64,000 nucleotides of DNA. Origin: Solibacillus silvestris (lineage in GTDB: Bacteria > Bacillota > Bacilli > Bacillales_A > Planococcaceae). A program made the position numbers and the translations under genes. The first letter of the stretch is position 1; the number at the start of each line of letters is the position of its first letter. The notes under the pieces are model-generated. The model saw nothing but the letters and a program-made list of their open reading frames with translations. It was not told the DNA's origin and searched no databases. This document shows positions 37,426 to 47,710 of the stretch, one piece after another. Where the stretch lies: the NCBI GenBank assembly GCA_001586195.1, contig CP014609.1, positions 2,268,001 to 2,332,000 of the forward strand. The letters are read 5' to 3'.

Positions 37426-38298
37426 TCACTCTGGTGTGACGTATGTATAATATGTACCGAGTGACTTCACTTTGCAGCCTAGTGCAATCAGTTCTTCCAC
37501 TGCACCTTTCAACATCGGTTCCTCTTCATCTGCTAGTATATCAGTAATGAAGAAATAATTCCCCAGTCCTGTTTTAAGTGGTCGTGATTCAATCTTACTC
37601 AAGTTCAGTTTACGCCATGCAAATACCGAAAGTACTTGATGAAGCGCACCAGACACATCTGTCGGTAATGTAAGCATAAACGTAGTTTTCGTTTGTGCCT
37701 GCAACGGTACTAAACCGTGCTTTATATTTTGCTTAGATAAAACGAAGAAACGCGTATGATTAAAATGGAAATCATGGATATTGTGTTCGAGTATATGTAA
37801 ATTATATTTTTCAGCGGCAGAAAAGTTCGCAACGGCAGCAATACAGCGGTCTTCAGTTTGGGATACAAGTTCTGCTGCGGCAGCAGTTGAAGAATACGAT
37901 GTCTGTCTTACCCCTCCATGATTATAATATAAATATTTATGGCACTGTGCTAAAGCATGCGGATGTGAATAAATCTCCTCGATTGCCTCTTTATTTTCCG
38001 CAAACTTTTTATTCACTAATAAATGCTGCTGAATTTTCGACATCACTTCAGCTGTAACGAAAAGCTCGGATTCATGGTACAAGTAGTCAATTGTTAGCGG
38101 AACAGAACCTTCCAGTGCATTTTCCACCGGGACTACCGCCAGCTCAACTTTCCCTTCCGATACCGCTTCAATGCATTCCGGAATCGACTTGTACGGAATA
38201 TGCCAATCATGCGGAAATAGTCCCTTTGTTGCTAAATATGTAAATGATGCTTCCGGACCTAGGTAAGCAATTCTTTTTTCCCAATTTTTTTCTGACAT
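37426..38298 (-). CDS. pheA: Prephenate dehydratase
   Basis: A 290-residue PheA that converts prephenate to phenylpyruvate in phenylalanine synthesis. The catalytic PDT domain has AYLGPEASFTY, VPVENALEGSV and NHTRFFVLSK (TRF motif near residue 180). The C-terminal ACT domain carries the phenylalanine-binding ESRPLKTGLGNYFFI. No chorismate mutase domain is fused. ATG and a TTG three bases upstream both suit the GAGGTG site. A terminator separates it from the pheB-obg group. Confidence 0.95.
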   Translation of the reverse strand: MSEKNWEKRIAYLGPEASFTYLATKGLFPHDWHIPYKSIPECIEAVSEGKVELAVVPVENALEGSVPLTIDYLYHESELFVTAEVMSKIQQHLLVNKKFAENKEAIEEIYSHPHALAQCHKYLYYNHGGVRQTSYSSTAAAAELVSQTEDRCIAAVANFSAAEKYNLHILEHNIHDFHFNHTRFFVLSKQNIKHGLVPLQAQTKTTFMLTLPTDVSGALHQVLSVFAWRKLNLSKIESRPLKTGLGNYFFITDILADEEEPMLKGAVEELIALGCKVKSLGTYYTYVTPE

Positions 38299-38349
38299 CA
38301 ATAAGCACCTCGATCATAAGTTCTAAATTTTCTGGAAATTCATCCTATA

Positions 38350-38389
38350 AGAAAAGCTGTCCAAAATGCCCTAAAACACATTGGACAGC
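38350..38389 (-). terminator. Terminator of the obg-pheB operon
   Basis: GCTGTCCAA (38356-38364) pairs perfectly with TTGGACAGC (38381-38389), followed by TTTTCTT on the minus strand. The remaining 38302-38349 and 38390-38471 carry nothing recognisable. Confidence 0.8.
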
Positions 38390-38471
38390 AATTTTATTTA
38401 TTATATCCTGATGTATTTGCACCGGAACATCTCACTTTTTCTGTTAAACAACATTGCTCTTCAAAGGAAAG

Positions 38472-38927
38472 TTAAAATGCGCCAGAACTGATTACTTCAG
38501 CAGATTCGATAAATTCAAGTTGATTTAAGCTGCGAATAAGTTCATCCAGCTCATAAGACATGCTTGTAACATCTAAAGAAAGCGTCACATTGGCACGTCC
38601 TTGAATCGGAATTGTCTGATGAATCGTCAGAACATTGCAATGTGCATCAGATACAGTTTCGAGTAATTTGGCAAGTGTACCTTTTCGATCTTGTAATTGA
38701 ATGAAAACTGTTAAAATACGCTCTTGCACAATCGAATGGAAAGGAAAAACTGCATCACGATATTTATAAAATGCGCTTCGAGATAAATCCACTTCTTTTA
38801 CCGCATCCCATATAGATGAAACAGATCCTTTTTGCAATAATTGTTTTGCTTCCAATGTTTTTTGCATCGCATCTGTCAGGACATCTTCACGCACTAAATA
38901 ATATCGCTGATTTGCTACGTTTTTCAT
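38472..38927 (-). CDS. pheB: ACT domain protein PheB
   Basis: A 151-residue protein of the PheB/ThrR-type ACT family. An N-terminal helical region (YYLVREDVLTDAMQKTLEAK) is followed by one ACT domain at about 70-148 (TVFIQLQDRKGTLAKLLETV, CNVLTIHQTIPIQGRANVTL). B. subtilis PheB follows obg in the same way. An older view as chorismate mutase is not supported, and a regulatory role in amino-acid metabolism is more likely. The second ATG (38925-38927) is used because GGGGG lies 6 bases before it. Confidence 0.88.
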   Translation of the reverse strand: MKNVANQRYYLVREDVLTDAMQKTLEAKQLLQKGSVSSIWDAVKEVDLSRSAFYKYRDAVFPFHSIVQERILTVFIQLQDRKGTLAKLLETVSDAHCNVLTIHQTIPIQGRANVTLSLDVTSMSYELDELIRSLNQLEFIESAEVISSGAF

Positions 38928-38944
38928 CGTCATCCCCCACTTAA

Positions 38945-40234
38945 TTAGTCGACAAAGTCAAATTCGAATTCCATTAAACGTACAGTATCGCCGTTTTGGG
39001 CACCGCGTTTACGTAACTCTTCATCGACACCCATCGCACGTAATTGGCGAGCAAAGCGTCGAATACCGTCTTCACGGCTGAAGTCCGTCATTTTGAATAG
39101 GCGTTCGATTGTGTATCCTGAAAGAACATATGCACCATCGTCATCACGTGAAATTTCGAAGTCGCCGCCTTGGCCTTCATGCTTGTACATTACGACTGCA
39201 TCTGATTCTTCTTCAAGTACATCGTGTAATAAGAACTCCGGTGTCACTTCTAAAAGATCCGCAATTTCAAATAGTAATGGCTTTAACCCTTGACGAGAAA
39301 CCGCTGAAACCGGGAAGACCTTTACATCTTCTCCCACTTTCTTTTTAAACTCTTTCAAGTTTTCTTCGGCATTCGGCATATCCATTTTGTTTGCAACGAC
39401 AATTTGAGGACGCTCAAGTAATCGTAAGTTATATTGTTCAAGCTCGTTGTTAATTGTTACATAATCATCATAAGGTTCGCGGCCTTCCATACCGGACATA
39501 TCGATTACGTGTACGATTACACGTGTACGCTCAATGTGACGCAGGAACTGCATTCCTAATCCGACACCTTGGTGCGCACCCTCGATAAGACCAGGTAAAT
39601 CTGCCATTGCGAATGAACGGCCATCATCAGTTTCCACCATGCCTAAGTTCGGTACGATTGTCGTAAAGTGATAAGCGCCGATTTTAGGTTTTGCAGAAGA
39701 AACAACAGAAAGTAATGTTGATTTACCAACAGAAGGGAAACCAACTAATCCAACATCCGCCAATACTTTCAATTCTAAAATTACTTCCAGCTCTTGACCT
39801 GGTTCGCCTTTTTCGGCTAATTCTGGTGCTGGGTTAGAAGGTGTCGCAAAACGGCAGTTACCACGTCCGCCACGGCCTGCTTTAGCAATTACAGCTTGTT
39901 GACCATGTTCAACTAAATCGGCAATGACTGTTTTTGTTTCAGCATTCATCACAACTGTTCCTGGTGGCACTTTTACGATTAAATCTTCTGCACGACGACC
40001 GTGCATCCCTTTACTCATTCCGTGCTCTCCACGTTCAGCTTTGAAGTGACGTTTGTAACGGAAATCCATTAGCGTACGTAAACCTTCTTCTACTTCAAAT
40101 ATAACGTTACCGCCTCGTGCTCCATCTCCACCTGCAGGACCACCATTCGGTACATATTTTTCACGACGGAAGGCAACCATTCCATCCCCGCCGTCTCCAC
40201 CTTTAACATAAATCTTTACGTGATCGACAAACAT
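38945..40234 (-). CDS. obg: GTPase Obg (CgtA)
   Basis: A 429-residue ribosome-associated GTPase. The glycine-rich Obg fold covers residues 1-155 ([34 protein letters not shown]). The G domain has GFPSVGKST, the switch I threonine in [17 protein letters not shown] and ANKMDMP. The C-terminal OCT domain is at about 350-429. Obg takes part in 50S assembly and, in B. subtilis, in the stress and sporulation response; it stands beside spo0B here too. ATG (40232-40234) is preferred over the GTG that overlaps GAGGAG. Confidence 0.97.
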   Translation of the reverse strand: MFVDHVKIYVKGGDGGDGMVAFRREKYVPNGGPAGGDGARGGNVIFEVEEGLRTLMDFRYKRHFKAERGEHGMSKGMHGRRAEDLIVKVPPGTVVMNAETKTVIADLVEHGQQAVIAKAGRGGRGNCRFATPSNPAPELAEKGEPGQELEVILELKVLADVGLVGFPSVGKSTLLSVVSSAKPKIGAYHFTTIVPNLGMVETDDGRSFAMADLPGLIEGAHQGVGLGMQFLRHIERTRVIVHVIDMSGMEGREPYDDYVTINNELEQYNLRLLERPQIVVANKMDMPNAEENLKEFKKKVGEDVKVFPVSAVSRQGLKPLLFEIADLLEVTPEFLLHDVLEEESDAVVMYKHEGQGGDFEISRDDDGAYVLSGYTIERLFKMTDFSREDGIRRFARQLRAMGVDEELRKRGAQNGDTVRLMEFEFDFVD

Positions 40235-40246
40235 TTCTTTCACTCC

Positions 40247-40762
40247 TCATATGTGAAGAACATATTTCCAACTTGTATTCGTTTGTTCATATGTTTCCAC
40301 ATTAAAAATATTCTGTTCTATTGAAAATGGCGACTGTTCCCATTTTCCCTTTAAATGAAATGAAATATTCCATTTCTCTTCATATGTTTCGATGTTTAAC
40401 AGTAATTGATGCTCTTCATATGGATCAAGCTTGTCGTAAACATGAATAATTGTGTTTTCCAAGTATTGAACAATCGCTTCATCGTACTTGCTTTGTATTG
40501 GTGCGTTTACATTACTTGTCATGCTTAGTTGTAAAGCCGGATAACGCCAACTCAGGGTATGAAGCCATTCCACTGTTTCCGTTAATTGAAGTCGATTGAT
40601 GTTCGAAAGCATTTTACAATGTTCAGACTGGTCAAAAATTACCTTTTTCGCCTCGTCCACTCGTCCTAAATCTAAGTTCATCTGGATTAAATGAAGCTGA
40701 TTCAAATAGTCGTGATTCGCAAAGCGTAATGCTTCACTTACAGTTAATTTTGAAACGGTCAT
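40247..40762 (-). CDS. spo0B: Spo0B sporulation phosphotransferase
   Basis: A 171-residue protein. The helical-hairpin segment FANHDYLNQLHLIQMNLDLG carries the phosphoacceptor His at about residue 17, matching the B. subtilis RHDWMNKLQLIKG site. A degenerate histidine-kinase-like C-terminal domain follows. Spo0B passes phosphate from Spo0F to Spo0A at the onset of sporulation. It sits between rpmA and obg as in B. subtilis. ATG (40760-40762) follows CGGAG. The 189-base gap upstream contains the rpmA terminator and an AT-rich promoter region. Confidence 0.9.
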   Translation of the reverse strand: MTVSKLTVSEALRFANHDYLNQLHLIQMNLDLGRVDEAKKVIFDQSEHCKMLSNINRLQLTETVEWLHTLSWRYPALQLSMTSNVNAPIQSKYDEAIVQYLENTIIHVYDKLDPYEEHQLLLNIETYEEKWNISFHLKGKWEQSPFSIEQNIFNVETYEQTNTSWKYVLHI

Positions 40763-40908
40763 TTTACACACTCCGTATTACAGTATTATTAGTATAACAA
40801 GTTTTTCATCAATTTTCCTTCCATACTTCATACTCATGCCATATTCAATACTTAAGAAAATTTCAACCATCCATTTATAAAGGCATCTCTTCATTTTTGT
40901 GCAAAAAC

Positions 40909-40940
40909 TTAAAAAAGGACTGCAATAAATGCAGTCCTTT
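40909..40940 (-). terminator. Terminator of the rplU-prp-rpmA operon
   Basis: AAAGGACTGCA (40914-40924) pairs perfectly with TGCAGTCCTTT (40930-40940), and T6 follows on the minus strand. Confidence 0.9.
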
Positions 40941-40951
40941 CATTGCAAGAA

Positions 40952-41603
<652 letters not shown>

Positions 41604-41619
41604 ATCCATCACCTACTTA

Positions 41620-41928
41620 TTAAGCGTTGATAGCTTCAACTACTAATTTTGTGTAAGGTTGACGGTGACCTTGCTTACGACGGTAGTTCTTTTTCGCTTT
41701 AAGTTTGAAAACAGTAATTTTCTTTTGCTTACCTTCTTTAACAACTTTAGCTGTTACAGTAGCGCCAGCAACTGTTGGAGCTCCAACTTTAACTGTTTCT
41801 CCACCTACGAATAAAACTTTGTCAAAAGTAACGATTTCGTCAGCAGCCACACCTAGTTTTTCAACATAGATTTCTTGACCTGCTTCAACTTTGATTTGTT
41901 TACCACCAGTTTCGATAATTGCGTACAT
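41620..41928 (-). CDS. rplU: Ribosomal protein bL21
   Basis: A 102-residue bL21 starting [20 protein letters not shown], ending [21 protein letters not shown]. It binds 23S rRNA in the large subunit. It is the first gene of the rplU-prp-rpmA operon. ATG follows GAGGAGGTG. The untranslated leader is long and structured, with a good promoter at 42046-42074. Confidence 0.98.
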   Translation of the reverse strand: MYAIIETGGKQIKVEAGQEIYVEKLGVAADEIVTFDKVLFVGGETVKVGAPTVAGATVTAKVVKEGKQKKITVFKLKAKKNYRRKQGHRQPYTKLVVEAINA

Positions 41929-42039
41929 TAAAATGCACCTCCTCTTAGACTCAGACTCGCCCGGAATTGCAGGTGACCTATAAAGGTACTTAAACCTGTT
42001 CAGCGCGGTTGCAGTAGCACGGGTGCTACAAACAATAAC
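41929..42039 (-). ncRNA. Ribosomal protein L21 leader
   Basis: The 5' region between the promoter and rplU is about 110 bases. It contains a GTAGCAC/GTGCTAC hairpin (42012-42029) and GC-rich pairing segments, and its position and size match the L21 leader known from Firmicutes. Autoregulation by bL21 is from that knowledge, not shown here. Confidence 0.6.
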
Positions 42040-42045
42040 ATTAAA

Positions 42046-42074
42046 ATACTACCACATCAGAATTATCAAGTCAA
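42046..42074 (-). promoter_or_regulatory. SigA promoter of rplU-prp-rpmA
   Basis: TTGACT (42074-42069), a 17-base spacer and TAGTAT (42051-42046) on the minus strand. The -35 box overlaps the last codons of spoIVFB. Confidence 0.65.
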
Positions 42075-42677
42075 CCGCTTCATAACTATTTTCTCAAAAG
42101 CAGAACGGTATTTTCGATATTTCCAGTCTCCAATTACTTTGCTCCATAAAAAGAGGCTTATAATTGCTAAAGACAATGTCTGCGGCAATAAATATAATAG
42201 TACGATAATTGTTACCGTAAGTAAATAAAAAGAAGCCGTTAAATAAAATTCGAAAATTTTAGAAAACGGCCGCCATTTCAAAATGCTGTAACATAGTATT
42301 CTTCCACCATCCAGAGGCCAAATGGGGATGAGGTTAATAGCTAGAATAAAGAATTGAACTTCTATTAATCTCGCACTGAGCATATCGGGCAGGAATAAAC
42401 TGATAAAAATCCCGAGACATGTTGCAACCGGTCCTCCAATAGCGATAATGATCAGTTGCTGATAGGATAACTGCAATTCATCCTTAATCGTCATCTCCCC
42501 GCCGTAAGGAACGATTTTACATTGCGTTATCTTGGCTCCGACAAGCTTTGCAGCGATAAAATGACCTAATTCATGAAATAATAACGAAACAATAATAACA
42601 CTGTATAAAGCAATATCACCATATAATACGATTGATAAGAGCAGTAACAAAAATAATGGATGAATCGTAATTTTCAT
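42066..42677 (-). CDS. spoIVFB: SpoIVFB intramembrane zinc metalloprotease
   Basis: A 203-residue site-2-protease-type enzyme that cuts pro-SigK in the mother cell. The zinc motif HELGH is at residues 35-39 inside a membrane helix, and the third ligand motif PIWPLDGGRIL is near residue 120. About six membrane segments are predicted. ATG abuts the spoIVFA stop codon, so the two are coupled. In B. subtilis SpoIVFA and BofA hold the protease inactive until engulfment is complete. Confidence 0.93.
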   Translation of the reverse strand: MKITIHPLFLLLLLSIVLYGDIALYSVIIVSLLFHELGHFIAAKLVGAKITQCKIVPYGGEMTIKDELQLSYQQLIIIAIGGPVATCLGIFISLFLPDMLSARLIEVQFFILAINLIPIWPLDGGRILCYSILKWRPFSKIFEFYLTASFYLLTVTIIVLLYLLPQTLSLAIISLFLWSKVIGDWKYRKYRSAFEKIVMKRLT

Positions 42678-43217
42678 CTAAATCGGCTGTTCCTTTAGCC
42701 AGCGAATCGTTTCTTCCATATTTAAAATTTCCCCGTTACGTTCAATCTGAATATAGAGTTCCCCGCTTTTTTTCGTAGCGACAACTGCACCTTTTGTTAC
42801 CGTTGTATAAGGCAATACATAGAAGTCGTCCACAAAACCAAACGTAACCGTATCCCCTGTATCATAAACAACCGAGACCGTTTTCCCGTTATATTTTGTA
42901 TGGCCCGTAAACACAATCATCCCATCATACAATGCATTTAATACGAACGGTTCATCATACACGAGTAAATATCCGTCATTAAAACGATCAATCGTCTCAA
43001 AGAGCTGTAATTGACTAATCGATACATCTGCACTAACAGGGAGCTGCTGGTCTTCATTAGACAACATATTCACCACCGCTTTTCGCATCATGACTAAATC
43101 ATCCGAACTATAGACAACCGAATGAATGACACGTTTTGTAGCGATATCCCCATAATAATTACAGCTATAAATAACAACAAAGACAATACTCGCGATGAGC
43201 CACTGCCATTTTTTCAA
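42678..43217 (-). CDS. spoIVFA: SpoIVFA, regulator of SpoIVFB (degenerate M23 domain)
   Basis: A 179-residue protein. One membrane helix near residues 6-22 (LIASIVFVVIYSCNYYGDIA) is followed by an extracytoplasmic segment and a C-terminal LytM-like fold (FTGHTKYNGKTVSVVYDTG, FVDDFYVLPYTTVTKGAVVA). It is shorter than B. subtilis SpoIVFA (about 260 residues) and lacks the HxH metal motif of active M23 peptidases, so it is probably non-catalytic. TTG (43215-43217) is chosen, with AGAGGG upstream. Confidence 0.85.
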   Translation of the reverse strand: MKKWQWLIASIVFVVIYSCNYYGDIATKRVIHSVVYSSDDLVMMRKAVVNMLSNEDQQLPVSADVSISQLQLFETIDRFNDGYLLVYDEPFVLNALYDGMIVFTGHTKYNGKTVSVVYDTGDTVTFGFVDDFYVLPYTTVTKGAVVATKKSGELYIQIERNGEILNMEETIRWLKEQPI

Positions 43218-43288
43218 GCTCACCATCCCTCTTTTTGCACTAGTATATGTCAGGAACAACAATACAATTCAGGAAAGCCTGTACATAG

Positions 43289-43331
43289 AAAAAAAGCTGT
43301 ATAGAATAGTAGATTACATTCCATACAGCTT
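43289..43331 (-). terminator. Terminator of the mre-min operon
   Basis: AGCTGTAT (43295-43302) pairs perfectly with ATACAGCT (43323-43330), with GAAT/ATTC inside, and T7 follows on the minus strand. Confidence 0.88.
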
Positions 43332-43336
43332 ACTTC

Positions 43337-44221
43337 TTATTTAAATAATGCTTTTATTTTTGCAAAAACGCCTTTTGGCTGATCATCTTCCAAGGACATT
43401 AACGGCACAGAGTCCCCTAATATACGGCGTGCGATATTACGGTATCCCAATGATGCTTTGTTATTCGGATTCATGACAATTGGTTCACCTTTATTGGATG
43501 AACTGATAACATCTTCACTATCGACAATGATTCCCAATAAATCAATCGATAAATGCGTTGTTACTTCTGTAATATCCATCGCATCTCCATTATTCATCAA
43601 GCTCTTACGGATTCGGTTAATAATAAGCTTAGGCGGTTCGATTGGTTCCTGTTCCAGCAATCCGATTATACGATCCGCATCTCTTACTGCTGAAATTTCA
43701 GGTGTTGTCACAACAATGGCACGATCTGCACCAGCGACCGCATTGCGATAGCCTTGCTCAATACCGGCCGGACAATCAATTAAAATATAGTCAAACTCAC
43801 GCTTCAACTCATCGATCAAAGCTTTCATCTGTTCAGGGTTAATCGCGTTCTTGTCTGTATTTTGGGCAGCAGGCATCAAGTATAGACGTTCATCTACACG
43901 TTTGTCCTTTACTAATGCCTGATGCGTTTTGCAGCGGCCCTCAATGACGTCCACTAAATCATAAATGATCCGATTTTCCAAACCTAATATAACGTCTAAA
44001 TTACGCAGTCCGATATCCGTATCGACTAGACAAACTTTCTTACCTTGAAGTGCCAATGCCGTTCCTAGGTTTGCAGTCGTAGTAGTTTTTCCTACTCCAC
44101 CTTTTCCTGAAGTTATAACGATTGCTTCTCCCACATTAGCGGCCCCTTCCTTATATAAGGTAGCTTTTTGAGCTCCAGTTTCATCAGTATTCTTAGAGAA
44201 TAATAATTCTTCATCACTCAT
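43337..44221 (-). CDS. minD: Septum site-determining ATPase MinD with N-terminal extension
   Basis: The frame from ATG 44219-44221 gives 294 residues. The deviant Walker A motif is SGKGGVGKTTTT at about residues 38-49, the amphipathic membrane-targeting helix is at the end (GVFAKIKALFK), and PEISAVRDADRIIG lies in the centre. B. subtilis MinD starts directly at MGEAIVITSGKGG. Here about 29 residues precede it (SDEELLFSKNTDETGAQK and so on). The long start has AAAGGAGG, and an internal GTG at 44132-44134 has AAGGAAGGGG and gives the standard 265-residue form. Either or both may be used. It recruits MinC to block polar septa. Confidence 0.93.
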   Translation of the reverse strand: MSDEELLFSKNTDETGAQKATLYKEGAANVGEAIVITSGKGGVGKTTTTANLGTALALQGKKVCLVDTDIGLRNLDVILGLENRIIYDLVDVIEGRCKTHQALVKDKRVDERLYLMPAAQNTDKNAINPEQMKALIDELKREFDYILIDCPAGIEQGYRNAVAGADRAIVVTTPEISAVRDADRIIGLLEQEPIEPPKLIINRIRKSLMNNGDAMDITEVTTHLSIDLLGIIVDSEDVISSSNKGEPIVMNPNNKASLGYRNIARRILGDSVPLMSLEDDQPKGVFAKIKALFK

Positions 44222-44890
44222 TTAGCTTCCTCCTTTGAATTTTGATAAATTCGGTCGTACATTTCTTATTTCCTGGATTCTATCATATGCTATTACATTA
44301 TTTTCTCCAAGATAGGCAAAAATCTGATCGGTATTGTCCAATATATATTGCGACTCGTTCGTCATTACTTCCACATAATTCCCAATCAATATATGTGTTG
44401 GTTCAAAATGTGACGCGGATACAATTGCTTGTTCATTGCCATCCATGCCTGCATGCACAATGCCTTTTAACTTACCCGCAATATGTACATTACCCCCTGC
44501 CTCAATACGTCCGTTTGGATTGACATCACCTAACACAAGAATATCGCCAGTAACACGAATCGTTTGTCCGGAACGCACAATTCCTACATATGTTTCAAAG
44601 CGACTAGTCTCAAGCAGTTTATGGCTTTCTTCTAATGTAATAACATCACTTTGAATTTTCTTCACACATAGCTTTTGCTGCCTTTCCACAATTTCAGTAA
44701 GCTGGTCTTTTTGCTCTTGTGTACAGTAACGTTTACCTAAGTGTAATTGTACATCTATTTTACCATCAAGATGGCCGTCTGTAACTTTTTTTCCAAGTTC
44801 TTCTACCAACTCTGTAAAAGAACATTGGTCATCCAAACGAAGTACTAACCCATCTTTTGTTCCTTTAATATGGATAAGTTGTTTTTTCAT
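44222..44890 (-). CDS. minC: Septum site-determining protein MinC
   Basis: A 222-residue FtsZ assembly inhibitor. The N-terminal FtsZ-binding domain covers about 1-100 (GTKDGLVLRLDDQCSFTELV). The C-terminal beta-helix domain, which dimerises and binds MinD, covers about 110-215 (GDVNPNGRIEAGGNVHIAGK, GIVHAGMDG). ATG start; GAGGTG is about 13 bases upstream, longer than usual. Its last codons contain the minD ribosome binding site. Confidence 0.95.
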   Translation of the reverse strand: MKKQLIHIKGTKDGLVLRLDDQCSFTELVEELGKKVTDGHLDGKIDVQLHLGKRYCTQEQKDQLTEIVERQQKLCVKKIQSDVITLEESHKLLETSRFETYVGIVRSGQTIRVTGDILVLGDVNPNGRIEAGGNVHIAGKLKGIVHAGMDGNEQAIVSASHFEPTHILIGNYVEVMTNESQYILDNTDQIFAYLGENNVIAYDRIQEIRNVRPNLSKFKGGS

Positions 44891-44919
44891 AGCTTTTTCA
44901 AGTCACCTCGCGCTACATA

Positions 44920-44970
44920 ATAACGAAAAGAAAACAACCGGATTATGGATCCGCTTTGTTTCTTTTCGTT
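44920..44970. terminator. Terminator-like hairpin between mreD and minC
   Basis: Arms 44924-44943 and 44949-44968 match at 18 of 20 positions. T-rich flanks lie on both strands (T7 on plus). On the minus strand it would partly separate mreBCD from minCD. Confidence 0.65.
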
Positions 44971-44981
44971 TTTTTAAAATG

Positions 44982-45500
44982 CTATTGTGCCCGTTGAAAT
45001 ACACGAGCGTTAAGACAATATTTAAACGCCCATGCAAGCATTATCAAAAATAATAGATTACCAATTGTTGTCGGAACTAACCGATTCACTAGGAAAGGCT
45101 GAAGCGCCATCGTTGTAAATTGGAGCATATAGAAAAATTCATATACAACAAATTCGAAAACAATCATCAGCAATAATGCCAAAATCGTAGAAAATACTAG
45201 ATGTGGATGAACACGTTTTACACACCATGCCGCTATATAACAGATAGCAGGATATAAAACCGTATAAAGACCAATAATATTAATATAAAACACATCAAAA
45301 CAAAGTCCAAAAATAAGACCATAAATCATGGCTTTTTTTCGGCTGTAATAAATGGACAGAAAAATTAAATATAAAATTAAAAAACGTGGAATCAAATAAT
45401 AGATTCCTTCACCCAACTGCAATGGGGAGAATACGGCAAACTCGGATTCAAGTAAAAACAGCAAGACAGCAACGAAGCCAATTAAAAATCGAGCGAGCAT
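44982..45500 (-). CDS. mreD: Rod shape-determining protein MreD
   Basis: A 172-residue membrane protein with about five helices (ARFLIGFVAVLLFLLESEF at the start). It links MreB/MreC to the elongation machinery. The family is poorly conserved in sequence; the call rests on topology, size and position after mreC. ATG overlaps the mreC stop as TAATG, with GAGGGGG upstream. Confidence 0.9.
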   Translation of the reverse strand: MLARFLIGFVAVLLFLLESEFAVFSPLQLGEGIYYLIPRFLILYLIFLSIYYSRKKAMIYGLIFGLCFDVFYINIIGLYTVLYPAICYIAAWCVKRVHPHLVFSTILALLLMIVFEFVVYEFFYMLQFTTMALQPFLVNRLVPTTIGNLLFLIMLAWAFKYCLNARVFQRAQ

Positions 45501-46417
45501 TACTTATCCCCCTCATTTTCATCGGCCGGTCCATTTACTAAATCTTCATTTGTACTGCCGCCATCAGAACCATCTACCGAAATTGTTTTGCGCTTAGCAA
45601 TAATAACATGCTCGATCATTGAAAAATCTGCTGCTGGTTTGACATAGGCCATTTTCGTTAAACCGAAGTCATCAGTTGTCACTTCTGTAATCTCACCGAT
45701 TAAGATACCTTTCGGGAAGATTCCCCCTAGTCCGGAAGACAATACTTTACCGCCTTCTTTAAGTTCCACTTTAGAATCGATACGCTTTAATAGTAATTCG
45801 TTACGCTCGACGTCATAACCTTCTACTAAACCATGAATTTCCTTATTCTTTTCATCATGTACAACCGCTGACACACGATAGTTTTCATTATTCGTATAAA
45901 GCAGTTCCACTTCTGAAGTATAAGGTGTTGCGATGACTATTTTACCAACTAGCCCTCGAGAAGTCATAACAGCCATGTTTTTTTCAACTCCATGTGCTGT
46001 CCCTTTGTTTAAAATAATTTTTTCTTCCCACTGATCAGGGTTTCTCGCGATGACCGTCGCCTGAATTGGGTCGAAATCACGCAAACTTTCCTCGATTGAT
46101 GCGAGTTCACGCAATGAAGAATTTTCGGCCTTTAAAGTACTCACTTCTGCCTTTAGCACGGCAAAGTCTTCTAGACGCATTTTTAAGCGCTGGTTCTCTT
46201 CATACGTATTTAACAGCGAATCAATATTGCTAAAAATACCTGTTATGTAATTAGCCGGCTTTGCGACAAGGGATTGTGCAAAGCCAACTGTATCTTTAAT
46301 AATTTTCTCGGGTAATGTTGCGTTATGACGATCACGTAAAGAGAAACCAATCAATGCCACTAGAAAAATCACGCTTACTAATAGGACAATTAACTTTTTA
46401 TTAGAAAAATGTGGCAC
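45500..46417 (-). CDS. mreC: Cell shape protein MreC
   Basis: A 305-residue protein. An N-terminal membrane helix (residues about 8-25, LIVLLVSVIFLVALIGFSL) is followed by a periplasmic-type coiled coil (about 60-110) and two beta barrels (ATVIARNPDQWEEKIILNKG, MAVMTSRGLVGKI, GLGGIFPKGILIGEI). It activates SEDS-PBP elongation complexes. GTG start with AAGGAGG 9 bases upstream. The C-terminal tail is acidic (NGPADENEGDK). Confidence 0.95.
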   Translation of the reverse strand: MPHFSNKKLIVLLVSVIFLVALIGFSLRDRHNATLPEKIIKDTVGFAQSLVAKPANYITGIFSNIDSLLNTYEENQRLKMRLEDFAVLKAEVSTLKAENSSLRELASIEESLRDFDPIQATVIARNPDQWEEKIILNKGTAHGVEKNMAVMTSRGLVGKIVIATPYTSEVELLYTNNENYRVSAVVHDEKNKEIHGLVEGYDVERNELLLKRIDSKVELKEGGKVLSSGLGGIFPKGILIGEITEVTTDDFGLTKMAYVKPAADFSMIEHVIIAKRKTISVDGSDGGSTNEDLVNGPADENEGDK

Positions 46418-46429
46418 TGCCAGTCCTCC

Positions 46430-47446
46430 TTACTTCAGTTGTTGTGCGCGAATTAAAGCGATGTTGTCCAATGCTTTACCCGTTCCGATTGCAACACAAT
46501 CCAGCGGATCTTCAGCAATAAATACAGGCATTTTTGTTTCATCACTGATTACTTTATCTAAATTACGTAATAATGCGCCACCGCCTGTTAAAACAATACC
46601 ACGCTCCATTACGTCTGCAGATAATTCAGGTGGTGTTTGTTCCAATGTTTTCTTAACACCATCTAAAATAACAACAATCGCTTCATGTAAAGATTTTGAA
46701 ATTTCATCTGATGTAATTTCAATTGTTTTTGGTAAACCCGTTAACAAGTCGCGTCCGCGAATTTCCATCGTTTCAGCAGGTCCTTCAGCAAGTGCTGTAC
46801 CGATTTCTACTTTGATGCTTTCTGCTGTACGCTCACCAATTGTTAAGTTATATGTTTTACGGATGTAGGCGATAATGGATTGATCCATTGCATCACCACC
46901 GACACGTACTGATTCACTTGTTACAATACCGCCTAGAGAAATAACAGCTACTTCTGTTGTACCTCCACCGATATCAACTACCATCGAACCTGTTGGCTCC
47001 CATACCGGCAAGTTTGCCCCGATTGCTGCAGCAAATGGTTCTTCAATTGTAAATGCTTCTTTTGCACCCGCTTGACGACTTGCATCAATAACAGCACGTT
47101 GCTCAACCGAAGTAATACCATATGGCACACAAATCATGACATTCGGTTTCTTCCAGTTAGAACCCGATGCTTTCATTGCTTCTTTTAAATAATATTGGAT
47201 CATTGCTGTTGTAATTTCGAAATCAGCAATAACGCCATCTTTCATCGGGCGGATTGCCACGATTGAACCCGGTGTACGACCGATCATATTTTTTGCGTCG
47301 TTTCCGACTGCTACAATATCGCCAGTTTTTGTATTTTTCGCTACTACTGATGGTTCACGTAATACAATTCCTTTACCTTTTACAAATACTAATGTATTAG
47401 CTGTGCCAAGATCAATCCCGACATCTTTATTCCCTAATCCAAACAA
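46430..47446 (-). CDS. mreB: Rod shape-determining actin MreB
   Basis: A 338-residue actin-like ATPase. It has phosphate 1 motif [15 protein letters not shown]-binding [19 protein letters not shown], and the adenosine motif [18 protein letters not shown]. It forms curved membrane filaments that steer wall synthesis. TTG (47444-47446) is the start, with AGGGAG 8 bases upstream. The 527-base upstream region contains a TATAAT-like box near 47512 and a possible small RNA on the other strand. Confidence 0.97.
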   Translation of the reverse strand: MFGLGNKDVGIDLGTANTLVFVKGKGIVLREPSVVAKNTKTGDIVAVGNDAKNMIGRTPGSIVAIRPMKDGVIADFEITTAMIQYYLKEAMKASGSNWKKPNVMICVPYGITSVEQRAVIDASRQAGAKEAFTIEEPFAAAIGANLPVWEPTGSMVVDIGGGTTEVAVISLGGIVTSESVRVGGDAMDQSIIAYIRKTYNLTIGERTAESIKVEIGTALAEGPAETMEIRGRDLLTGLPKTIEITSDEISKSLHEAIVVILDGVKKTLEQTPPELSADVMERGIVLTGGGALLRNLDKVISDETKMPVFIAEDPLDCVAIGTGKALDNIALIRAQQLK

Positions 47447-47710
47447 ATTAAGTACTCCCTTTCTTATTAAAACGATTTCTAATTTATGATGCTAGCAAAA
47501 TCATACGCTCTATTATAACGAATTACATCAAAAAATTATAGTGTTACAAGCACCGAATCGCGACTTTTGTCGAATGTTTTTTTCTACAACACTACTTTAC
47601 TATTGTATTTCTATTTCCGTTACGAAACAAATAAAATTAATATGTAAGATTTAACAAAATCGCCACATGCTTATGACGAATATAACAAATAAAAGTTGCA
47701 ATTGCGAAAA

